A stretch of DNA of 64,000 nt from Hysterangium stoloniferum (Eukaryota > Basidiomycota > Agaricomycetes > Hysterangiales > Hysterangiaceae). The translations under genes and the position numbers were made by a program. Every line of letters begins with the position of its first letter. The stretch's first letter is position 1. Below, piece by piece: positions 11,237 through 23,235 of this stretch. The notes below the pieces were generated by a model, which ran no database searches, was not told the DNA's origin, and saw only the letters and a program-made list of their open reading frames with translations. The stretch is from positions 496,001 through 560,000 of the forward strand of contig WHVD01000050.1 in the NCBI GenBank assembly GCA_015178975.1. Direction: 5' to 3'.

Positions 11237-11363
11237 CAAGCCTGGGAACCCTTGCTATGCTGCGGGGCGGTCACTTCATGACCTGCACCACAACTTCACT
11301 GCGGGCTCCGGCTTGTTGGGGGGCTTCGCCCCCCAAACCCCCCCATGTCCATGACTCTTAAGT
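11237..11363 (+). repeat. Hairpin-rich block, second copy
   Basis: This matches 8453-8562. It contains GTCACTTCATGAC and a strong GGGGGGC-TTC-GCCCCCC stem-loop (about 11317-11333), and ends ACTCTTAAGT like the first copy. The same block is missing after the matching junction at 18051, so it looks like a separate unit inserted after, or lost from, the flanking repeat. Confidence 0.72.
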
Positions 11364-11443
11364 ATTTCTGAGCACTTCTAAGTATTTACATATCACAATC
11401 ACTGTTCAAAAAATTTAATCAAAACAATAAATACATTAAAACT

Positions 11444-14400
11444 TCAATCTAATAATACATCTTTGTACACTATATTTGCTGTTCTCTTTGTCTCTTTTAA
11501 TAATATTTTTATCCTATTCCAACTTCTTCCCCTTGAAAGTCCCACATACAATTGCCCATGTCCAAACATTGCCATTCTCAAATCTATTCCTACCACTTTC
11601 AACGACTGTCCTTGTGACTTGTTAATTGTCATTGCAAATGCCAACCGCACTGGAAACTGAATACAATGCAGTTTAAATGGCAGTTGATCATCATTTGTAA
11701 TTATTTTGATCCGTGAAAGAAATGCCATTTTTCCAGTACATGGTCCAGTTAGGATCCGCACTTGAAGCAAATGATTTTCCATTTTCACCAATCGCAATTA
11801 TGTCCCATTGAAAAGCCCCCTCTGTGGATCTATGTTCCGTAATAGCATCAATGGCACTCCTGGCTTCACCTCAAGTCGACTCGGTGAGATTCCACCAAAA
11901 TTCAGGCTGTTCAAATACTCTACAGGATACATCTCTGTCTCACTGTCTCCCTCTGCAGTATCAGCACTGTGGTATACACGACTCTCCCGAGGGAATTTAT
12001 TCAGAAGTTCTGAATTAATCTCATCAACCTCTGAATTCCTTGGACACAGAATTGCCCAGTCTAAGAAGTCTTCATCTTGCCAATCCCTTTGGTCTCTATC
12101 CACATGGATGTCTGGATATATCTCAGCAATTAGATCAGACATTTCTGGACCACAGACCATATGAGGAGGGACATCTGTTGTATGATCCAAAGGTAAATCC
12201 TTTCCATGGCCTATATCCAATAGCCACTGAGCAAACTGCTGACTGTCTGGATCATCCTGGTCCACCCGCATATTCTTTTTCAAGAAAAGTACCTTGATAT
12301 GCTTCCACAGTTCTGATTTCTGGATACATTGTCCAATGATCTGTTCTTTTGAACCCTTTGGTAGGCAAAGTCTGCTGAAAGTCACCTCCCCAGGCCACAG
12401 GAATCCCTCCAAAGGGAAGATCCTCCTTGTCTAATAAATCCCTCAGGGTTCTGTCAACTGCCTCACATGTGAAATGTGACTGCATTGGAACTTCATCCCA
12501 GATAATCAGTCGGACATTCTTCATGAGCTCTGCTTTTTCTGAACCCTTTTTGATATGACATAGAGCATCCTTCTCACAGGGAACAGGGATTGAAAATGTA
12601 CTGTGAGAAGTGCGACCACCCTTGAGAATCATTGATGCAATTCCAGAAGATGCCACACAAAGCACAATGTAGCCCTTGGCCCTACATGCATGTGCCAGAG
12701 TATTCCATACAAAGGACTTGCCAGTGCCTCCTGGACCATTGACAAAGAACAATTTGCCTTCTTGTTGCTCATCCACTGCCTTCATGATAGTCTCAAAGGC
12801 AGCATGTTGTTCAGGATTGCACTTTTCAAGATTAGCTTGGGCACTGGCAAGCTCATGTTGAATATTATAACTCTTTTGCTCCTTAATGAGACGGTTGCCA
12901 ACAATGGCATCCCAATTATCAGTGCAGTTTGGCATGGGTGGATAGTGTGAGAGGGACTTTCCAGAATAGCGTAGGATCTTATCAATTTCATAGAGACCAA
13001 AGTCATAAACTTGGATTGGTGATGGATCGTCAATGCCATGTGTTTGCCAAAGTATGAACTCCAAATCATCACAAAGAAATACTTTAAAGTCATTCCAGAG
13101 TTCAGGTTGTGCAGGGGAGGACATGGTCAAAATGATGGCAAACAACCTGCAAAGCTGAAACCCAGACTCTATGTGACTGGCTTCTGTGAGGCACATGTGC
13201 CACTGATGGTCATCTTCAAGCAAACCACGTGCTACACAGGCTTGTTGAAATGTAGGATAGGTCTCACCCTGAAAGGTCCTGAGCTGTTCAAATGAGGTGG
13301 CACCTTTGACAACAGTGAGCAATGTACGGAGGTGGAATCTTTCCCCACTGGCAATGTTAACAAAATGAATGCGCCCTATGGAAAACCCACTTTGACGTGG
13401 CTTCCATGATCTCTTCTTGGGTACATATGTGAAATACTCAGGAAAGTCCATATAAAATGTGTCTTGGGCACACTGTCCATTATAACCAATGAGACCCTTG
13501 GCATTAGCTTCAAAATAAGCCATGAGAGTTGTCCCTGAACGCTCTGCCCTTTGTAAAGCCTCAACAGGACCTTGATCACCATCAAAAAGTACAGTGTTTT
13601 CCCCAGGAAGATGGACACCAAGTGCCATTACTGCAGGAACCTGGGTGTGGAGTTCATTACGCATTAATCGCCAGACAGATTCATGTGCACTGACATAACA
13701 TGCATCAATGTACTGTTGAATTTCATCTGGTGTCTTTCCAAATTCCATAGTTGTACGATCATAGCCCTTGTAACAGTATTTATGCATGTACTTCATTGAC
13801 CTATTGGTAAAGGTTAACTCTACATTGATGTGACATTCAAAGGTGAGAATCAAAATGGGGGAGTAAGGGACAACATGTCTGTTGTCATATGTAAACTTGG
13901 GAGTTTGATAAACCCTTCCATTGTTGGGGCGACGGCATGTTGGATAGCCTTTCTCATTGACAATAGTGGCTTCACACCAATCCTTTGGATAGTGTTTACT
14001 GCATTCCTTATCTACCATACAGGCAGCATTTGGGTGATCAGTTCCACAGGACCATGGGTCATGAGTTGACCTACTAAATTAAACAGTCTGGGATGTGTTT
14101 CAGGATCTGGAAAACAGGCAGAAACCATGGAGTCAACATCTTCTGGTGTCCTTGGCTTATTCTGGTCATCAAACCATATAAGGCAGTGCATGTGTGGAAG
14201 ACCCCACTTTTGGAATTCAATGACATGGATATGGGCTACTGTTCTCCCAAAGATCTGGTCCTCTGTAATCACCTTGAGCAACTTAGCCTTCTTGGCAGCA
14301 AAGACCCTGGAGACTAAATCAGGACGATCAGCTGGAGTCTGGCCAGGAAGCAATTCATCAGTAACCTGCTTCCACTTGGGATTGGCTGTCATGGTGATGA

Positions 14401-14449
14401 AGCAGCTGGCATTGCCATACTTTCGTGCAATTGCAAATGAATTTTGCAA
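11444..14449 (-). pseudogene. Helitron RepHel protein: HUH/Y2 Rep and PIF1 helicase part
   Basis: This is the catalytic half of the rolling-circle transposase. The HUH motif lies in GLPHMHCLIWF (about 14175-14207) and the two-tyrosine Y2 motif in YMHKYCYKGYD (about 13769-13798). The helicase has a Walker A segment GPGGTGKSF (about 12713-12744), a Walker B-like LIIWDEVPMQ (about 12480-12508) and the C-terminal PIF1 signature MTINKSQGQSLK with LYVGLSRGRS (about 11550-11650). The frame changes near 14040 and again near 12370, and an in-frame stop lies at about 11798. In the family, Rep nicks and joins single strands at the ends and the helicase unwinds the donor. Confidence 0.9.
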
Positions 14450-17028
14450 ACTTCCCTTGAACTGCCAGTAAATGTAGAAGGGAGTATGACCCTCTGACCA
14501 ATACTATTGGGATCTGTGTTGACATCCTCACATGAAAAGGCATCGACCACCTGGTTGTAGAGTTCTGCATGTAACCTTGGTTGATTATCCTTGAGAAATT
14601 TCAATCTGCGCTGCTCTGTTACTGCCCAGGCATTGACAATATACTGTTGGAATAGCTTTTGTGCATAAAAAAGGGTCATGACTTCATATGCTCTGGGAAA
14701 TAGGCAATAGGCATAATATTCACATTGGGTCACCTTCCGACTTTTATCTTCATCTTCACCTTCTTCATCCTGCTGTCCAGGCTGGGGCTGCCAATTTTGA
14801 TTGGCATAGGGAATGTCCCATGACCAACCATGCTCACCCCTGGGAAAGAGCATAACATAATGAAGGGGTGTATAAATGGCTTGTGCATCATGCACATGAT
14901 GGAACTGGCCCCCTCTCCTCTGAACAATAATATCCCTTGGGTCACCATGACCTGTATCACCATCTCCAGGGAGAATGATGGCAAGTTCATCACCGGTTGG
15001 AAGATTGTACCATCTGGGATCATTAAAAGCTTTGTAGCTCAGCCTGACATGTAGCCTTGGAGTCTCTGCCTGTGTCCTCAATCGCTCATGTGCCTGGAAA
15101 TAGAGTTGCATAAAGGGATTATATTGCTCTATCATATCCTGCAAGTCAGAAAAAGTTTGGTTATTTAAGTTTCTATTTGCCCTGTGATTCTGCCTCTGCT
15201 GCAATGCCTGCCTCAGTCCATCCTCCTGTGCCAATGCAGGATCATGGATGTAAAGCTGAGCATAACTATGTGATACACCTTCTCCATAAGGAATCAAGGC
15301 ACCATGCTGGTGATACAATTCAGCATGGATTTTGAAGACATATGGGCCGCCACCGCCTTGCAAGACAGACTCATCCAAATTGACACCCAGTGATGTAAAT
15401 GCAAATGCATTATTATAGGCACGAATATTCTTGAGAAATTCTCTGCTATTGTCTGTATTACCCTCCAGGAGAGACCTTAAAGTGTGAGGGACTGGCTCAA
15501 GTATTGGGAGGGCCACCTTTCCCCACTTGCAACACTTGCCAAATTTTGGATGTGTCTTAGAGCTATTTGAGATATGCTCATCCATCCAGTGCAAAGCTCC
15601 ACAGTCTGAACACTGTATGTCCATACGTCCCAAGTCATGTCTTTGAAACCTGTCCTCCACAACTGGTTGCCGTCCAATGGGTAATTGTGGAATGGGAAGA
15701 GGTGGTGGAGGCATAGCTGCAGGCTGTGAAATGGCTGGAGGTGGGGGAATAGCTGGAAGTGGGGCTAACTGTAGTTGCTGTTGCTGTTGCTGCTGTGGAA
15801 CTGGATTTTCAGGTGGATGGTGAAGCTGTGGTGGTGCCCACTGCACAATAGGTGGTTGCGGTTGTTGGATAGCTGGATTTCCAGGTAGAAGGTGAAGCTG
15901 TGGTGGTGCCCACTGCAAAATAGGTGCTTGTGGTTGTTGTGGAGCTGGATTTCCAGGTGGATGATGATGCTGTGGTGGTGCTAATTGCAAAATGGGTACC
16001 TGTGCCTGGAGTTGTGGAATGGCATTAATAGGTAAATGGCCATAGTGCAGTCGTGGGGCTGGATTTCCAGGTGGATGGTGAAGCTGTGGTGGTGCCCACT
16101 GCAAAATAGGTTGTTGTTGTTGTTGTTGTGGAGCTGGATGGTGATTCTGTAGTGGTGCTAATTGTAAAATGGGTAGCTGTGCCTGGACTTGTGGAACTGC
16201 ATTAAATGATGCATGACTATGTTGTAGTGGAGCAGATGAATGACTTTGCTGTACTGGTGCAGGTACATTTCCTGGTTGATTTCCTGGTTGATGACCATGT
16301 TGTGGATGTGGTGCTGATTGTAAAATTGGTGGCTGTAGTTGAGCAGGTTGGTCTAATGGTGGTAAAGCATTATACTGAGCATACAAAGCAGCTACTGCAG
16401 CAGAGCCAATTGCAGGCTGGATGGCTTCAATTGGTTGCTGCAGTTGAACAGCTACATTGCCTTGTGCACAACCTGGTGCCTGTGGCTGAACAGGTACATT
16501 TGCTGGTTGATGATCCTGCTGTATATGTGTAGCTGCATTTCCTTGTCCACGACCCCGCCCCCACCTAATAGGTTTTTTTAATGGTGGCAAAGCCAGATAC
16601 TGCCTTTGCAAGGCAGCCACTGCATCAGAGCCAACTATAGCAGAGCCACTTGCAGCAGAGCCAACTATAGCAGAGCCACTTGCAGCAGAGCCAACTATAG
16701 CAGAGCCACTTGCAGCAGAGCCAACTACAGCAGAGCCACTTGCAGTAGAGCTACTTGCAGCAGAGCCACTTGCAGCAGAGCCACTTGCAGTAGAGCCACT
16801 TGCAGTAGAGCCACTTGCAGCAGAGCCACCTGGCTGAGCAACCAAAAATGGATTGTCAGATTGACCTCTACTAACAGGAAGATGAAGATCTCGGAATGGT
16901 TGAGCAGGGGGTGGTATATTAGAATTCACAGCTAAACGCCGATGACGCTCAGATGGAGATGTCATTTGCAATTGTGCCCTATGCTGCCTTCGCTCCTCCT
17001 CTCGATCACACTCAGGTGTTCGATCCAT
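14389..17028 (-). pseudogene. Helitron RepHel N-terminal part with repeat-rich region and zinc finger
   Basis: The long first reading frame starts with MDRTPECDREEERRQHRAQ at 17028. It has a low-complexity stretch of S-A-A-S-G-S repeats (encoded at about 16615-16835) and then a proline/glutamine-rich stretch of imperfect PILQWAPPQLHHPPGNP repeats (about 15770-16420). A Helitron-type zinc motif follows, CSDCGALHWMDE with FGKCCKWGKV (about 15530-15635), and then the Helitron-like N domain up to about 14430. There the frame shifts into the HUH-bearing frame. The first Met is a reasonable start because it precedes charged residues and no upstream in-frame extension is evident. The repeat-rich N-terminus is longer than is usual for the family. 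Confidence 0.85.
16615..16835 (-). repeat. 15-bp-based tandem repeat coding SAASGS in the Helitron
   Basis: On the plus strand, GCAGAGCCACTTGCA alternates with GCAGAGCCAACTATA, about 14 units, in phase with the reading frame. It encodes alternating SAASG/SAIVG pentapeptides, so it is an in-frame minisatellite. Confidence 0.85.
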
Positions 17029-17805
17029 AATAATATAGCAATCACAGCAGCAGCAGCAGAGACAGCAATTTCACTGTATGAATAATATTTGAGCAAAAAA
17101 AGCTAAGGTTAATTACAGGGACAGGACTCACCTTCAATACTCCACTTATACTCACAGAGAGGACTCAAAAAAGCAGTGGAGAGTCCAAGGGAAAAGAAAT
17201 TGAGACAAATAAGTCTAAAATAAGCCAAAATTGGGAAAAATAATGCATAAATATATTAAAACAGCATGAGAAAGCCCAAAACATACCTGAGATTATGGAA
17301 TAGTCTTCAGACTGTGTTTATGAATGAGAACAACACCCAGGAAAGGGTGATTCCACTGCAAATAAATTATTTAATCATTTAAAAAAGCGAAAATTAATTA
17401 ATAATTGGTAGGACCTCACCACACCTTTTATATTGCCTGAGGACTTGGGAAATGCTTCAAAGAAGATAAATGTTCAATATGGGGGGGGCCAGGGCCAGTG
17501 GATAGCCAGACTGTACCTGCAGAATAATATATTTAATAATTAAAAAAGCGAAATTTAATAGAATTAAATAGAGGCTTCAACACACCTTGGTATGGGTCCA
17601 AATACCTTGAGAAATATTCCAAAGAATAGCCCCTCACAATTTAAGGAGGACAAAGCCAGGGGAGGGAGAGGAGAAGGGAGAAGGTGTGGCAGCCTCAAGG
17701 CTTTACAGCAGGCTTCCAGGCCTCCCGCGGCTATGGCCGAAAATGTTCCCACGTGTCACCAATGTCACGGAAAAGCTCCCGCGCATGTCACACAATGCTC
17801 CCGTG
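17029..17805 (-). other. Helitron upstream region with duplicated segment of about 100 bp
   Basis: No protein is recognised. Two related segments (about 17370-17475 and 17530-17635) share AAAAAAGCGAAA.TTAAT, CACACCTT, GGTCCAAATACCT/GCCTGAGGACTTG and AAATATTCCAAAGAA-like phrases. They may be the transcription start region or 5' end of the Helitron. GC-rich sequence begins at about 17640. Confidence 0.4.
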
Positions 17806-18051
17806 GTGCAAAAATACTCCTGCGGCAGCACAAATGCTCCTGCGAAGGCCAAAAAGCCTCCGTATTTGCTCCTGTGCTGAGGTAATAAGAGACTTTGGGC
17901 ATCAGCTTAGTCACACACTCCCACGCAGAGCGTTCAGGCACTCCGCACCCTCACAAATTGGGGAAAAACTCGGGCACTCCGCACCCTCGCAAATATGGCC
18001 TGTGGCACCTAAAAATGCCCACCACCCACCGTACAACTTTACTTTATATGA
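17806..18051 (+). repeat. Right direct repeat flanking the Helitron
   Basis: This is the partner of 11005-11236 in the same orientation, sharing its landmarks up to CCACCGTACAACTTTACTTT. After ATATGA the two copies diverge: the left continues into the hairpin block, the right into unique sequence. Confidence 0.75.
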
Positions 18052-18670
18052 TGATGATTGATGGATAATAACATTCCCACATTGGAGTGGGTTTATAAGC
18101 TCACCTGTGTCCTGTCCTATTGGTCAATCTGCCCAATTTTAACTCTACCCGCAGCTTCTTACAACCAATTCATGTCGATACTGAAAAACACTGAACACAC
18201 CACCCCATATCCTCCAGAATAGCATACTATTTATCCACATCTCTTTCATTGCATTCTAGGCCGAAATCTACTGAACAAAGATGCACCCCGTTCACGCACC
18301 ATGTTGGGCTTCACACTTCCGTCCGGTGCCCACGATCCTGACCTTTTCAGGATATACAGGATGCCTTGGCCCCCCACTGTTTATGAGTGAATGTGGTGTC
18401 CATGCCTCGCAAACTTCTCTGAATTTGTCCCCCGACTGACACCGTCATGTGTCCGTTGCTCATGCCAGTTTTATCCTTATTTATGGATTTAATCCCTTTA
18501 TAATTATTAATCTTTGTTGTTTTTCTCGGCTTTTTCTTGTCCTTGCTCAACATTACATCCCGCTCACACCACACTGTCCCCAGGGCTCCAATCATGCTGA
18601 CATCCATTGGACAGACCACCACTTTGGCTTTCAAATCCTCCCAGACACGCTAAGCCCCAGCCCTAATGAT
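18052..18670. other. Spacer, possible 3' end of RecQ copy A
   Basis: No clear coding sequence is visible. A segment near 18560-18600 (CACACTGTCCCCAGGGCTCC) recurs loosely near 45300 and 52925 beside other decayed genes, suggesting a shared dispersed fragment. Confidence 0.3.
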
Positions 18671-19562
18671 TCACACATTACAAATGGGTAGACTAGGCCC
18701 ATCCTCATCCTCTGGTGAAAATTTCACCCATACTCCATCCTTCAGTTCCATACATTCAGCCATGTATGTCAGCCAAAACATTGGAACAATCAAATCTTCA
18801 TAACGGCAACTCCTCCTCACCTGAACCTCTGGGTCTGGATCCCATTTGTGCATCTTCTACCCCCACGACATTGGACACCCACACCAAATACACAGCCCCC
18901 GAGGAAACCTAAAATCTTTCTTCATGTCAATTACCTTCCCACTGTAGTTCATCATCATGCATTTCGCTGCTGCGTGGTCCTGGATCAACTCATTCCCCAT
19001 CAACTAATGAATCATACAGCACTTCCTCATCTTTTCCAGTTCTCCCTTCAACTGTGCCTCTTCATCCATTTTGAAATCACCAACACCTTGAGCTTTAGGC
19101 CTTTGATTCCCAATTCAACCACTAGACCAATTCATCCCGCTCACCATTGACTGTCCACTTTTTATAGCACTCCACCTGCCTGAAGGCCCAGAGTAGCCCC
19201 AGCTCCATTTCACAGCTCGACCACTACTTTCCAAATCTTCAGATCATCTCTTGTATCCACCACTTAAACCACCCGATGACCTTCGACTGCTCAATGAGTC
19301 ACAACTAACCAATCCAGGTGGTCCCATCGATCCATTAGATACTACCCATGACTCCCACCCACCGTCCCGATGGATCACTCTAATACACATTCATCAGTAC
19401 TTAGCAATTCTCAAAACAACCATTTTACATACTGCCCATCTACTCCACATCCTCCCAAACCTCCTTTCCCCCGAGTCCCAGTCACCATTTCAGATCTCGA
19501 TTCTTCAGATAATATCCTTTCTCTCCCATTCACATTACACGTTGAAATCATCCGTTCTGCAG

Positions 19563-21160
19563 TCATTCATCCAAATCTACTTCACATTTAATATCAAATC
19601 GTTTAATACATATAGAACACTGACCTTGAGACCCTCTCCGAGCCAGGTGAGTCAGTATAAGTATACATAACATCTTTAGAAGTCCCACACCTGCTGAAAC
19701 TCTCTTCAATAACATCCAAAAATCTGAAATAACCACGAGTACCTTGACAATCCTTCTGAACAAACCATCACATTCCCTCTCCATCTATTATCTCCCCCAT
19801 ATTCACCCCACTCGTCTTCCAAATCCCACCCATCACAATCTGTCAAAATCTAAACTGAAACAACAAATCAGTTCACATACTCTACTATTCCCACATCTCC
19901 TTCGGGAACACTAGTAACTGTGAAGTCCCTGTTCGTACAAAGTCAAAAGCCTACCCAACAAGTACTCAGTGTTTGCACTTACTGCTTCGACTCCCATCTC
20001 ACTACTTTCCTTGCCCCACAAAGATCACAAAATGATGCTAATGAACTGCAGCTCACTGGTCTCCCATCGTTGTACGCTGTTAATGGAGCCCATCCACACC
20101 TTCTTTCCTCCCAGACCGCCCTTCTCAACACATTGATCCCCCATATATCTTCAGCCTCCTTGACAAATCTAATACTCGGGTCCTCCCTCACATACAAATA
20201 TGCCACAGCCCGTCATCCATCTCTGTTAACCTGGCCTATGTTTTGAATTAGAGTCATTGCGTCGTACGGTGCCCCAACATTCATCACCATGTTCAACTCT
20301 GCCAGGTCAATCCCAGTACCACACCCAGTCATTGCAACCATCACTTTATGTTCACCCTTGACCCAATTTTGGAACACCTTGCCTTTTTCCCGAATAGTAA
20401 GCTCACCGTGGTAGTGTGGAACTCCCACTGCCCTCGCAAGAATCTCCACACTTTGCTTCGAGGTTCCAATAACAAGGCAACATGTATCCCAAAGTCCATT
20501 TTCCCTCTTCCAATCACCAATCTTTTTCAGTGCATGCTCTGTCACTTGCTCAGTGTTCCTGAAGTAACATACACCCACATCAATGTGTTTCAACACAGTG
20601 CGTGCCCGAATAACATCACATCACCCAATGTTCATCTCCCATTGTAACAGTGGAATCACATCAGGTGGTAGAGTCACCCACAGCATACCAACCGGAACTC
20701 CTATACCATAAACATCTCCAAGGTATGGCAATTTCTCCCTATAGTTTGCTGCCGCCATCATAAGATGGCCCTCTTCAATGTAGATATACATCAATCGCCC
20801 GAGTGTACACATATCCTTGGCATATCCAAGGAATTCCCCAGTAATTGCTTCCTCAGCTGAGACGAAAACAACTCAAGTGAATGGCCTCAGGTTGTCCTTT
20901 GACCAAACTGCATAGGTCACACCTGCCTCCTGACATATCCATTCCCAGTCTGCCAGTAAAGCTACCAATGGTACAACCACAATCACTGACTTTCCAGACC
21001 AGAATGCCTTTGCCGCCAGCATCCAAAGTAATGCCTTGCCACCTCCAGTTAGTAAAACAACAATTAGATTCGACCACCGAGCTTTCACTCAGTTCAATCC
21101 TTCCTCTTGTTCAGCAGACCTAAATCGACTCCATTTTCCTTGCGAGTACGAATCCAGATC
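19563..21160 (-). pseudogene. RecQ-type helicase domain of copy A
   Basis: The helicase core reads VVLLTGGGKALLWMLAA (motif I, about 21010-21060) and then VIVVVPLVALLADWE (motif Ia). It has a degraded DEAH position (YIEEGHL) and YREKLPYLGDVYGIGVPV. Its C-terminal lobe contains GCGTGIDLAELNMVMNVGAP with DAMTLIQNIGQVNRDG (about 20220-20330), the place of the usual QE.GRAGRDG. A cysteine motif CSSLASFCDLC follows (about 20000-20040), as in copy B. A stop directly after the NRDG motif falls where an arginine would be expected. In the family the protein is an ATP-dependent 3'-5' DNA helicase. This one is interrupted by several stops and lacks a proper DEAH box. Confidence 0.8.
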
Positions 21161-21166
21161 CATCTG

Positions 21167-21841
21167 GGAGGATATCTGAAAACTATTAAGTATACCAAAT
21201 TCTAATATACTCTAAAGGTCATTTAAACATCTGGGATGTGATTCAAACATAATTTGGTTTTTAAAACTTTTAAAAAGTTTTAAACTCTCTCATACATTAC
21301 AAACTCAAGAACCTTTCTGGACACAAGTAGACAATAAAAAAAATTAGTAGTTTGAAACACTAATACTTTTAAAAAATAGATACCTTTAGATAGTCCATTC
21401 CATGCATATGTATATCATTGGCACCTCTAAATACATATGTATTACTTCGGAATGGATCTGTTAATCTAAACAGATTTCTACTTGATTCAACATACCCAGA
21501 ATATATAGGGGGTTTTACTTAATAAAGGCAGCTGTGGTATGAAAAATTTCCAATAATATTTTACATATTTTACATGGAAATAACTTCATTACAACTTTTA
21601 AAAAACAAAGTACTAATAAAAGTATTAGTAGACATCTGTAAAAGGAAGGAAATTATATACAATGGAATTTGTTAAATAACTATGGGTTGTATAAGATGTA
21701 ATATGGAGAACTATTTCTGATGGTTGTTTTTTGATAATATAATTGTTTCAGAATAGATATCACTCTTTAAAGATGGAGTTTTGTAAAAATAAGACTTTTA
21801 TTAGTAAATATTTGAGATTATAGTAATTATAAACACCCTCC
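21167..21841 (+). repeat. Solo copy of the 675-bp terminal repeat, TSD CTG
   Basis: The repeat begins GGAGGATATCTGAAAAC and ends AAACACCCTCC, and it is flanked on both sides by CTG (21164-21166 and 21842-21844). It is the same sequence as the two terminal repeats of the element at 33967-40646, in the same window orientation, but differs from them by roughly 5% by eye. It sits inside the decayed RecQ gene copy A. It could be the product of recombination between two terminal repeats of a full element, or a small non-autonomous relative with its own inverted ends. Confidence 0.9.
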
Positions 21842-21844
21842 CTG

Positions 21845-22470
21845 CATCTCACAGTCCAGATGGTCATCTGAGGGGACCATGAACCCTCTGTGATGTATTA
21901 GCTTTATTTTAATACTATTTTCCGAAAAAGGAGTCCAATGCTCTATCAAAATGTGCAAATACTCAATTCACTGCAAGGGAAAATAATTTAAGTATTTGAT
22001 ATTAATCAGTGGCAGCCTGAATAGACTTAGAACGCCTGAAGTCAAGAGTTTACTTGAATATATGCACCCTACTTTGCAAAGAAGGTTTTGAGAGCTGCTT
22101 GTGCAAGCTTGTTCTTTTTCTGTAAAAACACTACTAAAATATGAATAACAATTCACTGATTCCGAAACTAGATTCGACTTCAATTATAGCTAGTTTATAT
22201 ATATTTTATACTATTTATCAAGCAGTAAAAATATTTATAAACAGGTCAAAAGATTAGATATAGAATAAAACACTATTTGGCTAATATATGCTTTATTTAC
22301 ACTAACCTACGGGGTCTACTGTGATACTAACTTATCAGGATCTCAATGTAGTCTTAAGGATTCTGCAAGAATATTCTCAGTATTTGTTTATGCCAAAAAC
22401 CGGGTAGAAATTAGAATATATGTATTTCTAATCTCAATATAACCTAAAATATTTATTACTTTAATTTATA
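21845..22470. other. AT-rich insert without recognised gene
   Basis: The interval is AT-rich, with short scattered open frames and no recognisable protein motif. It lies between the solo repeat and an LTR-like segment and is part of the sequence separating the two halves of RecQ copy A. Confidence 0.4.
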
Positions 22471-22960
22471 GCCAACAACTCAACTAGAGGTGGATAAGTA
22501 ATAAAGGATAGCCAGCTACTCAACTAAGAGGAGGGAACAAGTTTTTTGTCAGAAGCTCAACTAGAGGTGACAAGGGGGTAGGATTATTATGTCAGAAGCT
22601 CAACTAGAGGTGACTAAGTGTTTATATATATTTATCCAACAGCCCAACTAGGGGTGGAATAAACTGCTTGCTGCAGTGGCACACTGATGTGGCTGATAAA
22701 ATGTAGTAAAGATTGATTTTATTCAAGGCTGGAGCTGAGCTCCTTATATACATTTTAGCTTGAGACATTTAGAAGATTCTAGAAGATTGAATGATGTCAT
22801 TTAGAATTTTCTAGAATTTTCTAGAGCATTGTGGAAGGTTCTAACTACTTTCTAAGACACTATAGAATATTCTTGGCATAATAGAACATTCTGGAAACTT
22901 ACAGAATATTCTACAATATTCTATGTATTATTAGTACCTATTAACTACTATTATTTTGGC
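22470..22960 (-). repeat. Possible solo LTR or LTR fragment
   Basis: On the minus strand, a TATATAAGGAGCTCAGCTCC promoter-like motif is followed by a TTGAATAAAATCAATC polyadenylation-like motif and then ACATCAGTGTGCCACTGCAG. The pattern fits an LTR of the Ty1/copia kind. Around it, a CTCAACTAGAGGTG(A/G) motif repeats four to five times (22480-22650) and TCTAGAA motifs repeat at 22760-22830. No coding region or second LTR is visible, so this is a weak call for an old fossil. Confidence 0.35.
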
Positions 22961-23060
22961 AGCCACTGGAATATTCCAGAGATTTCCAGTTTTTGCTGTA
23001 GTAGCATATATGATAACATAATGCTCTTGCACCTGTGTGCATGTATGACACCTTTCGTGT

Positions 23061-23235
23061 CTTGTGACTGTCACACATTGTGACTGTCATGCGCCTGTGT
23101 GACCGTCGCGTACCTGTGTGACTGTTGCGCACCTCTGTGACCATCACACACCTCTGTGACCATCGTACGCCTTTGTGACCATCATGCGCCTCTGTGACCG
23201 TTGTGTGCCCTTGTGACAACTGTCACTTGTTGTGA
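23061..23235 (+). repeat. 19-bp minisatellite (GTGACCRTCRYRCGCCTCT)
   Basis: About eight to nine consecutive 19-bp units start GTGAC(C/T), for example GTGACCATCACACACCTCT. They are imperfect and differ mainly by transitions. Confidence 0.85.

Larger units (their letters stand above)
11364..17640 (-). mobile_element. Helitron (rolling-circle DNA transposon), decayed
   Basis: A minus-strand RepHel protein with a HUH Rep domain and a PIF1-like helicase defines a Helitron. The outer limits are not resolved. They are set here to the space between the hairpin block on the left and the right-flanking repeat region. I could not find a convincing 5' TC / 3' CTRR pair with its subterminal hairpin. The coding part shows three apparent frameshifts and one nonsense codon, so this copy should not make its own transposase. 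Confidence 0.85.

Noticed and set aside
11364-11443. Helitron 3' terminus at the GGGGGGC-TTC-GCCCCCC hairpin
   Set aside because: The hairpin belongs to a block also found at 8453-8562 without a Helitron, and no CTRR end lies at the usual distance on the minus strand.
12676-16935. Plus-strand open frames across the Helitron
   Set aside because: They are antisense shadows of the RepHel gene, and some only reflect its tandem repeats (for example SRATC periods).
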